Source: Apostichopus parvimensis (lineage: Eukaryota; Echinodermata; Holothuroidea; Aspidochirotida; Stichopodidae). Taken from it: a stretch of DNA of 59,702 nucleotides. A program made the translations under genes and the position numbers. Below the pieces are notes generated by a model that was not told where the DNA came from, searched no databases, and worked only from the letters and a program-made list of their open reading frames with translations. The stretch lies in the NCBI GenBank assembly GCA_000934455.1, contig KN883329.1, forward strand, positions 75,497 through 135,198, in the 5' to 3' direction. Below are positions 10,996 to 24,698 of this stretch, one piece after another (positions within the stretch are counted from its first letter, which is position 1; each line of letters begins with the position of its first letter).

Positions 10996-12916
10996 GAAGC
11001 CAGATAATGAACAGCATTGTTAGTAGATTTTAATAATGAAAAGTGATATGAACATATGATTATCATTATACCAATCTGATATAAAATAACCAAAAGCATC
11101 ATTTTCGTATTTATGTTCTCAATTTTTTTTCTTGTCCGCCAAGCGAGTGAAATGACTTGTATTACTAAATTAAGTATAGTTTCCTTATTTTTAACCCTAG
11201 TAATAGCAATTTTGTGGCCATCAAAATCCAGATATATCTCCCAATACCGAGTCAAGAGTTAGTAGTCAACGTACTTGTTTAAAGTACGACAGGTTTTATC
11301 ACACATTTGTAGCTGAAGTGTTCAAGCATATACTGTACATGTTAGCATGAGGCAGAGCATGCCATTCACAACATCAGTAACAGAATCTTTAGCTATACAG
11401 CTATAGCCCCTTAAATAATTGTCACTTATTGATGAGGCCCAGTCATAAAAGGCTGCCAGTGAGGCACTCCATCTAGGTGCGCTTTTACACAAAGAGCAAG
11501 GTTCAGAAAGAAAAGAGGGAAATATAACTTGATGTGGTCATGTGTAATTGTTTATCAAAGAATCATTTTGATGTGAATTTTTCACAATCTGATAATCAGT
11601 CAAGATAAGGTACCCGAAAAACGAATGCTTGGATGCAATGACAAAATCCAGACGAAACTTGAATAGCGCGCATAAGAAAGAATAAAATGATGCATCACAT
11701 TTTTGGGATACAAGACACTTTACAAGTGTACATTACATTATAAGCAGTCATACTAACTGATTTTAAAATCAATCCAATCCAATGAATGTATCTTTAAATC
11801 AGCAAGCAAGACATAGGGTTTGATACAGTAATGTCTGACATTATAATGTAGATCAGGGAAGGAGTGGTCAATAAGGGAAATTTATGGTCTATTTCTGGTA
11901 CCTCTTGATGTTTAATTGTTTTTGTAGTACTCAACTAGAGGCTCTAGCTGTCAGTGCCCTTCGGACGGACCCCATATGTGCTTTTTCTTCTTGTTCTCTT
12001 TAGCTAGATTTGTCAGTGTTAATTCTTACCCTATCAGACAACTCAACATATGCAACTATATTATAAATATGGTCAGCCCATTCCAGATGGCAGTCCCTCC
12101 CATTAAATGGACTTTCTAGAGCAGACAGTACTTACCAACAATCTGTACAAATCAATCTCAACAAAACTCTCAAAATGCAGACTTATATCAATATGCAAAG
12201 TTCACCTTAAGTAAAGTTTCTGCACCAAAAATGGTAGCAAATTAGAAATGGACCAGTAACGGATAGAAATTTCATGGTGTTAAAGAAGGCAATCTGAATA
12301 TTCAGCACATGTATGCAAACATGTTTGAGACATTCAAACACTCAAGAATCTTTACACACATGCATTTGTGGCAGCAACTCATTTGTTAGCTATATAGCTA
12401 TGGTAAGTAGTTGAGAAATAAATCATTTGCAATTCCCATCCCTTATGTTGGCTAGGCAGATGATACGCCATGCCCTTTGATATATATAGTCATCTGTGAC
12501 AGAGCTAATTAAATGGCACACTGTTCTGTTCTGAAGCTGTGTATTGCAGTGTCAGAAAGCAATGGTCAACCAACTCCCTGGGTCAACGGTGGTATTTTGT
12601 ACTCTCTCATGTATCCCAGCTAGTGTGAAAACAAACTTTCATCGGTCAAGGAAATTCTTATAAGACCCTTCTTTCGGTAAGCATCAATATGCTGTTGTAC
12701 TGCAGTGTGTCCAATGAATCTGTAGCAGACAGTAGATGCAGATGCGAAAAGATTGATAGCCAAACAGGAGGAACGCTGACAGTTATACAGATCAACCATG
12801 TTTTCCCAAAATATGCTATAAATCAAATAATGGTCACTTATTTTCAGATTCTACAAAATATTTTAAAGCCACTGTCATAGCAGTCTTGCATCTGAGATGT
12901 TTAATGCATATCTAAT

Positions 12917-13010
12917 TCAGGGGTGGACCCAAGTCAAAATTTCAGGCTGGGGATGAATTTCTTTCAGGGCATGCAATTGTTCATACAGGCCACAGTGCAG
13001 GCCTGTGCAC
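12917..13010 (+). mobile_element. Possible hAT-type terminal fragment
   Basis: Starts TCAGGGGTGGACCCAAGTC, a sequence of the CAGGGGTGG type seen at ends of hAT non-autonomous transposons. No matching opposite end was found nearby, so this is a fragment or chance. Confidence 0.25.
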
Positions 13011-14929
13011 TCAATCCTTCAATGCAATATTGTAAGGTACCTACACTTGTGACAATCTATGGACATATTTTGTTTACTTTGAAAGTCAATGCAAACATTT
13101 GACATAGGTTTTGTTAAGACTTCAATTTGCACAATGAAATCTAAATAACTGTCTTTCTCAATCATGAAAATCATCAGTGACATACATTACTTCATTACCA
13201 TATAATTCACGCACCTGGCTGTGTACTTAATCAGAAATCAATTGATCAACTCTAGCAGATATCTGCTAAGTATCCTCTTTGTGGTTTTTGTACTTCCAGG
13301 CTCACAAAACAATTGCTCTTCTTAAATCCAGCAAAAGTGAAGGGGTCATTGATGAAAGACAACACATTATGGTGTTGAAGAAAACACCAGCAATCTTGAG
13401 GTGCATGCACCATTTACTTAATTGATAATTTTCACAAGTTGTGTATGGAATGCCCTAGATAACACAATTGTGTTGTCGTCCTTCTTCTTGCCTCAACACA
13501 GAGCTGGTCTCTATACCTTTACCCACAACAACACAACACATATACAAACTGATATTACTGTACATGTTGTTACTGCAAGCCTGCTTTGGTTTCTCCATCC
13601 AAGCTTAATTTGTGTCAGATCCACATTTTAAGTAGCATATCAGTTGGTTTTGAAAAGAGTTCTAGATGCTGCATCAAAAATCTTACATCATATAACAAAT
13701 ATGAAGTCATGTTTCCTGTTGAGTTATATTACGGTAAATGTCTATTTCTTTTTTCATATTTGAGGATCGTTACATACAACATGGTGGTACATTTTGCAAC
13801 CATATCAATCTATTGTGACATTTTAATGTAGCTTGTGTCAACTTCCCATGTTGACCTTTGATAAGGGTCATAGAACACTCCCTCATCCCTGCAAATGAAA
13901 CCTGGTATCATATAGCAACTGAATATGCAAGAATCACTCATGATAACATGTTTCCATTAATCCCTCCACACATGTGAAGGATTTCATTTACCAGAATGAA
14001 TTAGGTATTTTGCATTTGTGTTAAGAAATGTTTCCACATACAGAGGCAAAGTAACTTGCAAAGATCCTATCATCAAATTTGCTAATAGTAGGCCACCTGC
14101 CAGGTGTGTATGTTCCTCTGTTGAATTCTGATTAATAAATATTCATAACCTCTTATATGCATTTAAAACCTATGCAAATGGAGTTTATATATCCTGTTGT
14201 CTTTTAAGGGTGATTAAGCACAGCTTAGTTTTGCCTTGATCGAACCTCATTCGTGATCATTTATTATATTCAACTGGTAGTCTTAATTTGACACACTATG
14301 TAAATTTGCCAAACAAGGTTTCTTCTAAAGCTTACACTGTACACTTTGAGAACAACATGTGTTATCAGGTTGGTGTGCATTAATACAAAGCACTCAAATA
14401 AATTTAAAAACCTTGACGTATGTTAATTTTCAAACATATTATGAAGATTAAGCCTATACCTGCAAAAGCACATATCAAAGTATATAGTAGGACTAGCCTA
14501 TAAACCTACATATATGAGGATTGAGGCAAATTTGTCATTGTCTTTAACTAATTATGTTAATTAACATACAACTCCATTCTGTGGATGAGGTTAACCTGTA
14601 CTTGATATCTGCTCATGTTAAAAATTCATTATTTCAGGAAATCTGGTAGGAGTGGTTCCGTAATGAAATGACTAACAATTGAGAAAACCTTAATTGCATC
14701 TGTTGAGAGATTGGCATCTTTCAAATGCCATAAAAACATAGACATGAAGGTACAGTTCACAGAAATATCAATTAGAATTTCATGGCCTTAAATTTACCTC
14801 TCAAAAATAAGCATGAAAATGTAGACTGCCTTTTCAAATATCTCATTGTTTTTGTATTTTGTATTTTGCATGTTTGTTCTGAATCTACCTTGTTGTTATA
14901 TCATTATAAATCTTTCACCACACTTTCTG

Positions 14930-14956
14930 TTTTTTTTTTTTTTGGGGGGGGGGGGG
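14930..14956. repeat. T14-G13 homopolymer junction
   Basis: Fourteen T followed directly by thirteen G on the plus strand. Likely slippage-prone, and the exact length may be an assembly artefact. Confidence 0.9.
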
Positions 14957-15646
14957 ATAGCTTGCTTTTTCCTTTTATCTGGTTGTAATTGTTACGTTTA
15001 GTGTTAACATGCAGAACAAGCACCTGCTACCTAAGAATGCATTTCACGGCCCCAGAAGCATCTTGAAAATGCCAGCCAGCCATCTCTAACTACGGTACAG
15101 ATGCAAAAGATAAATTGAATTTAATCTTCTTGCACAAAATTGGCAACTTTTACCTTGATCTGAAAGGCAGTGACAACTGAGGCTGAAGATGCTCTCAGTG
15201 AGTGACAAACAGGTAAATTAGCGCAAACAACTCCATCTGCCTATGATGGTGGAGACTAGGCCATGCACGAGTGGCACAGTGAATAATTTGATCACCACTG
15301 GAGAGATAACGGAAAGAATCTTTGACAAACATAATTGAAGTTAACAACAGACTCAAGAGAGCCCCAATTCTGATCTCACTTCTAGGTCAGAAAATGTTTG
15401 ACTATCTGATTTCCAACGGTGTACTCTTTAATAATGTCACTTCTTACTTTGCCTTAACAACCTTCAATCAGCCCACATATGCATTTACGACATCTCCACT
15501 TACAGGACAGAATTTATTTCACCCTATTTTCTGTTCTTACTTAACAATGCCATGTGGGAATATTTTGTTCCAAGCTGTAGAATGGTCGGTTGAATATAGA
15601 TTTTGGAAGGAAATATGTAAAGAAAACTGGTATTTCTGTCATTACA

Positions 15647-15674
15647 TCTCTCTCCACCTCTCTCTCTCTCTCTC
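15647..15674. repeat. CT dinucleotide microsatellite
   Basis: (TC)n interrupted once by CACC. Simple repeat. Confidence 0.9.
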
Positions 15675-15956
15675 ATAACGTAGTACTCTAAGTGCAGGTA
15701 AACTGATGCTATCCCAACACTTCTTTATTCACTAATTAGAAATAAGTTAATAACAAGTAACAGTTGACAAATTCCTGTCTACCCAGATTGTTTTGTAAAC
15801 CTGATCTATATGCTAATGGTGTTGCAAAACACATTCTCACTGGACCCAGAGATTCTTTAGCATTACATTTTCACACACAATCTAGACAGATGCAAAATTA
15901 CTTTCCTTTCACAAAAGAAAATAACATGTTTAATGACTTCTTTGAAAGAATTGAAT

Positions 15957-16054
15957 ACATGTAATATCTAAAGACAGGTGTAGCTTTAATCAAATCAAAT
16001 CCCTTACATGTAATATCTAAAGACAGGTGGCAGTCTTGATCAATCCAATCCCTG
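15957..16054. repeat. 49-bp tandem duplication
   Basis: ACATGTAATATCTAAAGACA begins at 15957 and again at 16006. The second half of each unit (TCAAATCAAATCCCT versus TCAATCCAATCCCT) is also conserved. Two copies. Confidence 0.85.
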
Positions 16055-16269
16055 TTTTGATGTTCATATCCTGAATTCAACTGCTTTGTGTGTATCACTG
16101 GAAATAGCGTAACTTGTTGTTAATCTGCTAACTGTACTACTGTGTTAGTACTCCCATCCTAGCCATCAAATTTAGTTCATGCATAGCTTCAATATACTTA
16201 CATGCAAGTGCATTTTGATAGTTTGTTTTGGCTACATGGAAATGCCCCAAAACCCACTGGATGGGTATT

Positions 16270-16375
16270 TACATTTGGTGGCGCACTGAAAGAATGCTAC
16301 CAGTTTGTCGGCTAGGTAGTTCGGAGTGCATATGAATAGAAGACAGGTAAGAAAGCAGGGACTAAGTAACTTTCA
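16270..16375 (+). repeat. Dispersed repeat family 'A', possible copy
   Basis: Ends AATAGAAGACAGGTAAGAAAGC then AGGGACTAAGTAA, resembling the family core GAGACAGGTAAGTGAGG and GAGCGAAGTAA. The upstream part is too diverged to align by eye. Confidence 0.3.
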
Positions 16376-17527
16376 TAAAACCAATGTCTTCATTTGTAAG
16401 CTAGTAAGATGAAAAATGAAATTATATGGGATAAAACAGGTAACGAAAACATCTGCCATAATTAAATCAATTGACTTTGTCGAAGTGATGGAATGTACTT
16501 ACTATCACAGACTAACAGACCATGAAGAAACCAATCCACGCTCAATGGTCTCCTGTGTGAATACCAGTACAACACAGAATGGTACCTGACCAAACCTCTA
16601 GGAGGGATGCAGGGATAAAACAAGGCTCCTTACCAACTTTCTTCAAAATCAAAAAATAAAATCTTGATGAAGAAGATCCACTTGGAAAAATGCAAAATTC
16701 TTCCAAGTGGAAGTTGTGTTGTTTTCTATCCAGTTTCTATCCTAATGTTTCTATTCAGAAAAAGTTTCATTTTTCTTCCCTTTCTTTTTTTTTTGGGCTC
16801 ACTCTCCTTCTATTAACTAGTCCTTTTAGGACAAAATTTAGTACTTATCTATATTATATTACTAAATTCATTTTCTCTAATACTTCACATGAAAACTGCT
16901 CAGAACAAAATTTTCAGAAATTTTTTTTAAAAGGAAATGACAGCATGCATGCATCGCACACACACATTATACACACATATACAGTTCAATTAGCGCTTAT
17001 TCACCAATACACACCACCATCTTTGTCATTAGTTTCCATTTCAATCTTTCCCTTTCTCTTTCTGTCAATAGCAGCGCATACAAAAGATGTATCTACACAC
17101 ACGGTACTTCTAAATAGAAATTACGCGACCGCTAAAAGTGTTCTAAAGCAAGAACCCTTTTAAAAGGCATACAGAAATTGCTGATGGAACACATCATATT
17201 CAGTCTCTCTCATCATTTGTGAATTTGGGTGATTGCCAGTATATAAATCTTCATTTTTCAATGCATATGTGTTCAGAGATAAAACACGAGATCATCACGC
17301 AACGTACATGTTTGACTTTTGGTATTGCATCAAAGCACTGTAGGCAATCTATCACTCCTGGTTGCAATTTTCCGAGATTTACTTGTAGACTAGATGTGGA
17401 AGGTAAAAAGGGTAATTTTAGAAGAAAATCAATGACAAATCTGCATCATCTGCAATATTTTAATACAAAGTGCATATGTAATCCAACATGAGGTTTTACA
17501 TATTTAGGCAAATGTGGTGTGTCGAGT

Positions 17528-17549
17528 GGGGTTGGGGGTGGGGTGGGGG
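17528..17549 (+). other. G-quadruplex motif
   Basis: Four G runs of 4, 5, 4 and 5 with loops of 2, 1 and 1 nt. This is a near-ideal quadruplex pattern, located on the template strand of the minus-strand gene. Confidence 0.75.
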
Positions 17550-17846
17550 CAGGTCAGACTGAAGTGTGTTTCAGAATTCTGGCAAAAGAGGAAAAACAGT
17601 TGTTAAAAGTTGATATCAAATAATCTATATTTCTGAACATTAATTTTGTCTGAAAATTGATGCTGTTCTTGAAACTATGCTATTTTTTATACCTAAGAAA
17701 AACAATGGAATTTATCTAGTATTAAACAGTATTATTCATGAACACGTATCTATAAGGCCACTTTATGAACCTAGCTAGGTTAAAGAGAGGGTGATTTTTT
17801 TCGGGGAGTTTTCGCTAAGTTCTACACTTCCTTATTGATATAGAAA

Positions 17847-17921
17847 AATCTCTCTGCCAAGAGAAAAAGAATCTATCTGCCAAGAGAGAAAATCTCTCTG
17901 CCAAGAGAGAACATCTCTCTC
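17847..17921. repeat. 21-23-bp tandem repeat with built-in hairpins
   Basis: AATCTCTCTGCCAAGAGAGA units start at 17847, 17870, 17891 and, partly, 17912. Each unit contains TCTCTCT-GCCA-AGAGAGA or a close variant, a 7-bp stem with a 4-nt loop, so the array is a row of small hairpins. Confidence 0.85.
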
Positions 17922-18884
17922 GTTAAAATCTTTCATTACAGCACATACAATATTAGTGTCCTTAAAATCACAAATATCTGCTTGGATGGCTGGCTACCAA
18001 CTTCCCAAAAAAATTTCAATAAATAGATAAAGACCATATTAAAATTTGAAGAAATGTTGTATAAGGAGTTATTAAGCTTTAACAAAGTGTGAAAGGAAAA
18101 ACATTGAAACTGCACTTAGAGCCTCTTGTCTTAGATGTCACCACCATCACCTAAACCAGACACCCAGTGCATCCCCATGGGGAAAGTTTCCCAACTGTAT
18201 GTAATTAGCAATAAAGCATTTGTGTCTTTGGTAGACATCAAGGTGAAGGAGGAGAGGGCCTCCTGTACAGTATAACCAGTGATGTGTGTGTGTCCGACGT
18301 GTATGTGTGTGCTCCGTAAAAACACAGCAGCTTCATCTTCTCCTCCATCGGAGTTGGTGAGATGGAGAAAGATGCCTGGAAGCGAGCTACTTACTGTACA
18401 GTAGGAAAGGTGGACAAGGGATTCAAAATTTGGCTATATATTAGACAGTGGAAGTAGAAAACTATGAAGCTACTTGTAAATAGGAAGTAATGAAATAGGA
18501 AGCACTGAGATTGGATTGAGAATAAGAGACAATTAAATATTTCATCTGTTGTACTATATTTTTACCTCATCGACTTTGTACTTGTACACTGTTTAAAGTA
18601 CAGTAAAGAATTCCGAAACAATGCAGTTTATTTAACTATTTGTCGTCTTCTCACAGAATATTTAACACGCACAGTCGCACACACAGCAAAAGAAACAAAA
18701 ATTTGATGATAATTAAACCCACTCACTACTTCTACGAATTGATCAATCACTTTTGAAGACAACCATGTTTTCTAGGTATGTGTAATTCATTAATACCTCA
18801 AAATCATACCTACAGTAGGTTCCCAAAATAGCAATAAGTTGTGATGTAAAAACAGTACCTATATCCTCATTCCTCATTCCTATA

Positions 18885-19576
18885 TTTACAAACTAGTTGT
18901 CACAGTAACGCCAGTTTTGTTGTGTGTGCCTAAATATACCCAGGCACCAGTCTAAACTAATCAAACCTATTACACGATTATAATCCATATACCAATATAA
19001 TTTTAATATATATCGGTCTGTTATCATTAACTATATTTTTCTGTCTGTTCTATAGTTGTTATTACAATACTTGTCACATATCATTCAATTTTCTGTCCTA
19101 GCCTATCTATATAAATTTACAAACTAGTTGTCACAGTAACGCCAGTTTTGTTCTGTGTGCCTAAATATACCCAGGCACCAGTCTAAACTAATCAAACCTA
19201 TTACACGATTATAATCCATATACCAATATAATTTTAATATATATCGGTCTGTTATCATTAACTATATTTTTCTGTCTGTTCTATAGTTGTTATTACAATA
19301 CTTGTCACATATCATTCAATTTTCTGTCTTAGCCTATCGATATAAATGTACAAACTAGTTGTCACAGTAATGCCAGTTTTGTTCTGTGTGCCTAATATAC
19401 CCAGGCACCAGTCTAAACTAATTAAACCTATTACACAATTATAATCCATAAACCAATATAATGTATAATATATAGATTGGTCTGTTTCCATTTACTACAT
19501 TTTTCTGTCTGTTCTATAGCTGTTATTACAATACTTGTCACATATCATTCAATTTTCTGTCTTAACCTATCTCTAT
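18885..19576. repeat. 231-bp tandem repeat, three copies
   Basis: Unit starts at 18885, 19116 and 19347 (each begins around TTTACAAACTAGTTGTCACA; the third has one change). Copies 1 and 2 are almost identical; copy 3 is slightly more diverged and two bases shorter. A fourth, decayed start follows at 19576 (TTTACAAACCCGTCAC). No coding capacity. It has the size of a satellite monomer. Confidence 0.9.
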
Positions 19577-19910
19577 TTACAAACCCGTCACTTTCCATGC
19601 ATTTCTCTTTGTCCGATCTTACAGATTACACCATCAACTGTCTTATGCTATTACGTCCTTCTGCCTGTTCTTTACTCTGGATTTATTTTATTTCTTACAT
19701 TTAGTCCATTCTTCTGTCTGTTCTTTACCTAGATATATACAAAGCTGTCAAGTACAATGCGCATCCCCGCATTTGATCTCAGTCATGTACAATACATTTG
19801 TTCTTTATTCGTCTCGCACCTTGACATGTACAGACTGTTTCATGTGCAACATTGCAGTTTCTGTCCATTATTAAACCCATAACTAACCTGGGATTTCAAC
19901 AACTTTATAT

Positions 19911-20060
19911 ATTAGGGTGTCCACATATCAAGCCGGAGGCCCAGGTTCGAATCCCGGTGGAGGCTGGAAGTATTCCACTGTTCTGGATTTTCCAACTCAC
20001 TTCAATTTCATATATCTCTCATATATATCAACTCACTTTAATTTCAATTATATATATAAA
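19911..20060 (+). mobile_element. tRNA-derived SINE, 5'-truncated copy
   Basis: Starts at TTAGGGTGTCCACATATCAA, has a pol III B-box GGTTCGAATCC (19943-19953) and the tail GGTGGAGGCTGGAAGT, CACTGTTCT, GATTTTCCAACTCACT, CAATTTC shared with the 44503 copy. The A-box half is missing. It ends in AT-rich simple sequence. Confidence 0.75.
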
Positions 20061-23000
20061 AATAGATACACATTACCATAGCTTTTATATTGACATGTAC
20101 AGTTATAGTATATGGTCTATACAATGCAACATAATTATTATTATTGGATATCATGTTAAACATGAACGAGTCAATTAATTTACACATGTTAACGATTGCA
20201 AAAAAAAACTCACATACATGTGCAAGATAGCCACATACAATACCTCAACCTTCTGGATAAATTAGAAAATACTTGATCAGCTATTCCATACCAATGAACA
20301 TAAAGAGTATACAACATCTGACATATGTCTGACTAAATATTGTTTCGGGGTAATAAATTATGCCCGCACTGCGACAAGCTACCACACACACAAGTTTCTG
20401 CATCTGATATTCAAACACAAAAAATTCTGAGTACACAGACAATTTGTTTGAGATCGGATAGCGATATACCAAGATAATTTAACCCCTGGGAATATGCACC
20501 CCAATTTAGTGCAAACACTACATCTTAAATCCATTTGTATAATCACATGTACGCTGCTGAGCCACAGGTAGTCGTCAACTGCAGAGCAGAAACCAAAGAA
20601 CATGCATGCAATTAAAATTTTGCATATGCGGATTCAACATCGTCTTCTTTACCTTCTCCTCCTGCACGCTATTTTTATTTGATGTGTGTGCAGAAATTTT
20701 GCCTTCGAAATAACCGAGAGATCTTCATGAAATAATCAGTATTGTTGGATAAATAGATTGTAAACAAACTAAGTTATGGACCTCTTGCTTTCAAGGAATA
20801 AAATAAGAAGGTATAAAAACCCAGAAATAACAGAAGAGACATCTCAAATGCCAACATGAAAATGTGTTTGATTACTCTAATGATGATGTACTGTAAACCA
20901 CTACGAACACGATCGCTTAATCTGTGCAATGCATGGGGCCCACAGGAGATGCTAAGCTTTCTCAAAGAGCAAATTTTTCAAACAGTGGGTGTCTAATTTG
21001 AATACAAACGAAACAGTTGAAAAGGATTTCCAAGGGTGGAGGAATCTGTAACTTCTTTACATTGGGTGTATAGCTTAATTTAGCACGGCGGTGCCTCAAA
21101 AAAAAACTGACAAGAAACAAACCAATCAAAACAGGATGCTACCGAATTAAGGCTATTATAAATGGCTATTATTTGTAAGTCGTATTTGAAGATATAAACG
21201 ATGTCACATATCCTTCCAAATTCCAATGAAATGGTTCAACTATCCCTATATATCCTCTTCTTATTTTCATCCTACCTTCCCTTTTGACAGGACATTATCC
21301 TCCAAATATCCCTTACATCCTTCTACATACCCATATCCACTCCCTACTCATATCATAGACCTGTGTAATAGCCTTTGAAACAGTGCTATACCTGTAATAG
21401 CTTATGTCATGTGGTATTTGAGAAATATTTGTTTATCAATAAAACCTAAGCTAAACATCGAGTACTTCAACCCTTCATTTCCAAGTCATCCTTAATATTA
21501 CATTTTATTAAAATTATACAACTTCTAAAGAAATTAACTATTTCTTTCAAATGTTCCAATCGTTACCTGAATTTAATCTAACCTTAAACACATGACTTGA
21601 AGCACTAATAGACCCCATCCATCCACCCCCCCCCCCTTCCTCCCATCCATGTCCTCACTCTTCCCAAATGTTTGAGATCAACATAAATCTTACATACTCT
21701 CAAGCAAGGTGGCCTAAACAAATGAAACAGCGCATAATCTCAACCAAATAAACACAAGAAATATGAAAAGACATGTTAATGACACAATTGTGAGGGTTTC
21801 TTCCAAACACAGAATTATATTGCTTTTTCACCACAGCACACGCTATGTGTGCAGCGTTCGCAGATGATCTTAGCTGGCTCTCGAGAAAACTTGCCCTTTT
21901 CGGCGACGAAATGGTTGTAAATGGCTGTAAATAATGGGTATGACAGCTAGGCTTTTTTTTCCAAAATTGAGCGGAGATGAGGTATTACTTGGAGGATCAC
22001 TTTGCACAGTGTTGGAGTGTGTGAGTGATGAGCAGTCAAATATTCCGCGTAGTACGCAGCAAATGTATCATCGACACAGCCATATGTGTATTTGATGTAG
22101 TGTTGCAGTGATGTGTTTAATGCTTGTATCAATTCAAATCATGATCATTATACGTCCTCAAACGTAACATCATCCATAAAGAAGGTACCATAGTATTAAA
22201 CCTTATCAAAACTGTCGATTATTTGAAGATCAGAATTTAATGTACTTCTTAACTAAAACACAATTGATCTGTCAAGATATACTTTCATTCATTAATACAG
22301 TATTATCTATACAAGGAAACCTGCAGTATTAAGATACTGTATACTAATATCCGCTGAACAAGTAGAAGCTCCCTGCATCATACCCCTTGTATATATGTAA
22401 GAGAAGTGCAGAGAAGTCATGCAGTACTCCTTATTTAATAACTGAAAGGTACACTACCCTGCTTCTAGTATTGCTCACAGTTCTAGGTGCAGCAAGGTAT
22501 ATGATAAGCATATCAACTTTGTTGATAATACAAAGGAAATGTTTGTTTAATTATCCAATCTATTTTAACAAGATTTGGTTCACATTTTGTCAAATTACGG
22601 TAAACCGCTACTTCTGTTCCTGTATAATACACTAGAAATGATAAGGGAATTCCCTGCATATCAGATCAATAGCATTTATAATCTGAGTGCATTATCACCT
22701 GTGTAAAGTTCCATTACATGTATCCCAGCATCATGTAATGGTGGGTAATCAGCTATAAATGCACTGATTATCTTAGCTTTTAACATTATTATGAAAGCAT
22801 GAGACTTTTTCTTAGTTAACTTTGCATTGATTTTTAGAGCTGATGTTAACTTACACTAAATGGAAAGTAAAACCAATGCCCTACTTCAGATTTTCTTGCA
22901 GGAAACTACAAAGACATACGGCTGTGACATTTACACCTCTTTTTCTTCCAATATTCAAGACAAAAAGAACTGCACGAATTTAAATGAAACGGACAACAAG

Positions 23001-24446
23001 TCAAACACTCATATACTTTTATTGCAATAAATATAACTCCTTACACCCGAGGCTAATTCAGCTGACCCATAGGAGAAATAAACCAACCATTTTATCTAAT
23101 ATGATCATGTTTATACCACAACAGTATAATCAACTCCACGAATTTGTAATTTGTTTCCATTTATCAGTTCCAGGCTGGTAATCAGGCTAGTAAACTAACC
23201 TAGGCCTGTCATGTTGTATCCCAGTCGGCCATCCGTCACAGGCTAAATGGACTCAACCATCCTTGACTAGCAAAATATAGACCTTCAGCAAAATACACAG
23301 ATGTACATGCAGATACATACTCACATTAATAAAGTTGGGGAAACTAATGGACATGAATAAGCACTGTCAGGCAGGTGGAAAGATATGAACATTTGTTTTT
23401 GACAATGTTAATAGAAAACAAAATTTAGACAGTCGGACACTTAAAGCAATTTCTCTTAGATTTCAAAAGATGGAAATATATAATTTTATTCGCGTTATTC
23501 ATATAATGGAAAATCATTGATTCATCTGATTGTCACGACTATAGCCTTGGTAAGATCTGAGAGTTTTCCACTGCCCCAACATCATCCTGCCCCACTTCTA
23601 CATACAACCTTTCCCACATCCCTGTGATTATTTCCAACTTAGATTGCAATTGTTTCCTAACACAAATTGTCACAACAGTTTGCTTCCAGTAGTATTTTAC
23701 ATTACATTTCACTCATACACTTTCTGATATAACAGCCTCTTAATTCTTTGCTCCATGTAGAAAGACATATATCCTACATCACTGTGAGCTACTACTTTCA
23801 TGAAACCTGTGTCACTCTAGGGTAGGCAATAAGATTGAATTAATAGACACAATCAGGACATGAAATGAGGCTGGTTTGGGGAGAGGGGGGGGGATGAGGG
23901 GGTACCTTGACAGATTACTTTGTACAGTATACAGGGTGCACAAGGCATTTAAACACGTAATCACGTATCAGAAACAAATTCACATCCACCTTTAAAATGA
24001 AGAAAAAGACGAATGAAAGCAGATATAAAGACGAATCTGGCTGGAGATGGACAAAGATATGGTTACATATTTTGGGAAATTTCAAATAGGGGGAATCAAA
24101 TAAGATAGCTGTCAAAATGATACCTACATGATAAACGAGATTGCCCTAGGTTTAATTGTACCTTAAACATCCTAACCATGTCCTGTTACAGTATATGGAA
24201 AAATAAAACCTAACCATTTCAAACATTCACACATGTACAGTATACAAGCTATGTACATACACACACTCCATCACCACCGCATATAGTGTGGCGTTAACAT
24301 TTCTTGTACTAAAAACCAAGTCACCTTTATGGAATTCACCTCTTAATTAGTGCTAATTAGCAACATTTAAATATTCTGTGCCTCTCTGTGCTAAACAACT
24401 CTCCACATTGAAAAGTATTTATACTTTACAGTACACATTATTACAC

Positions 24447-24698
24447 TTATTTCTCAAAGTAAGACAGCCTTTGAGTGGAAAATGTACTAGTTGCATGAGA
24501 CAAAACACACTGTATCTCTTCTACAAAAGCAGAGGTGATATCGGCCACGAAAAAAATAAAATTGCAACATCTCGTTACACGACTGCTGGTAGTCACAAAG
24601 CCATTCCACTGTTCGCTCACGATTGCCCGCAGGGCTGTCAGCATTATGACAACCTTGAGAGCATTTTCCTCCGCTTGAGAGAGAAGAGCATAATTCAT
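24447..24698 (-). CDS. Unrecognised 83-aa ORF in intron 1 (doubtful)
   Basis: ATG at 24698 to TAA at 24449-24447. Composition is protein-like (SQAEENALKVVIMLTALRAI), with a predicted helical hydrophobic stretch near residues 15-28. The opposite strand is also open for 139 codons over the same place, so at most one is real. No homology recognised, no splice context established. It might be a transposon relic. Confidence 0.15.
   Translation of the reverse strand: MNYALLSQAEENALKVVIMLTALRAIVSEQWNGFVTTSSRVTRCCNFIFFVADITSAFVEEIQCVLSHATSTFSTQRLSYFEK

Larger units (their letters stand above)
11000..15946. other. Intron 1: no confident gene
   Basis: AT-rich sequence with chance ORFs of 60-120 codons only. 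Contains a possible hAT-type terminus at 12917, a T14-G13 run at 14930-14956 and a CT repeat at 15647-15674. Nothing else stands out. Confidence 0.6.

Noticed and set aside
16690-17163. Longest plus-strand ORF (157 codons)
   Set aside because: Low-complexity, rich in F, S, L and T from T-rich DNA with an 8-T run. No domain, no coding-like composition; treated as chance.
19943-19953. B-box read as a true tRNA gene
   Set aside because: The A-box half and acceptor stem are absent, and the body is shared with another repeat copy, so it is a SINE.
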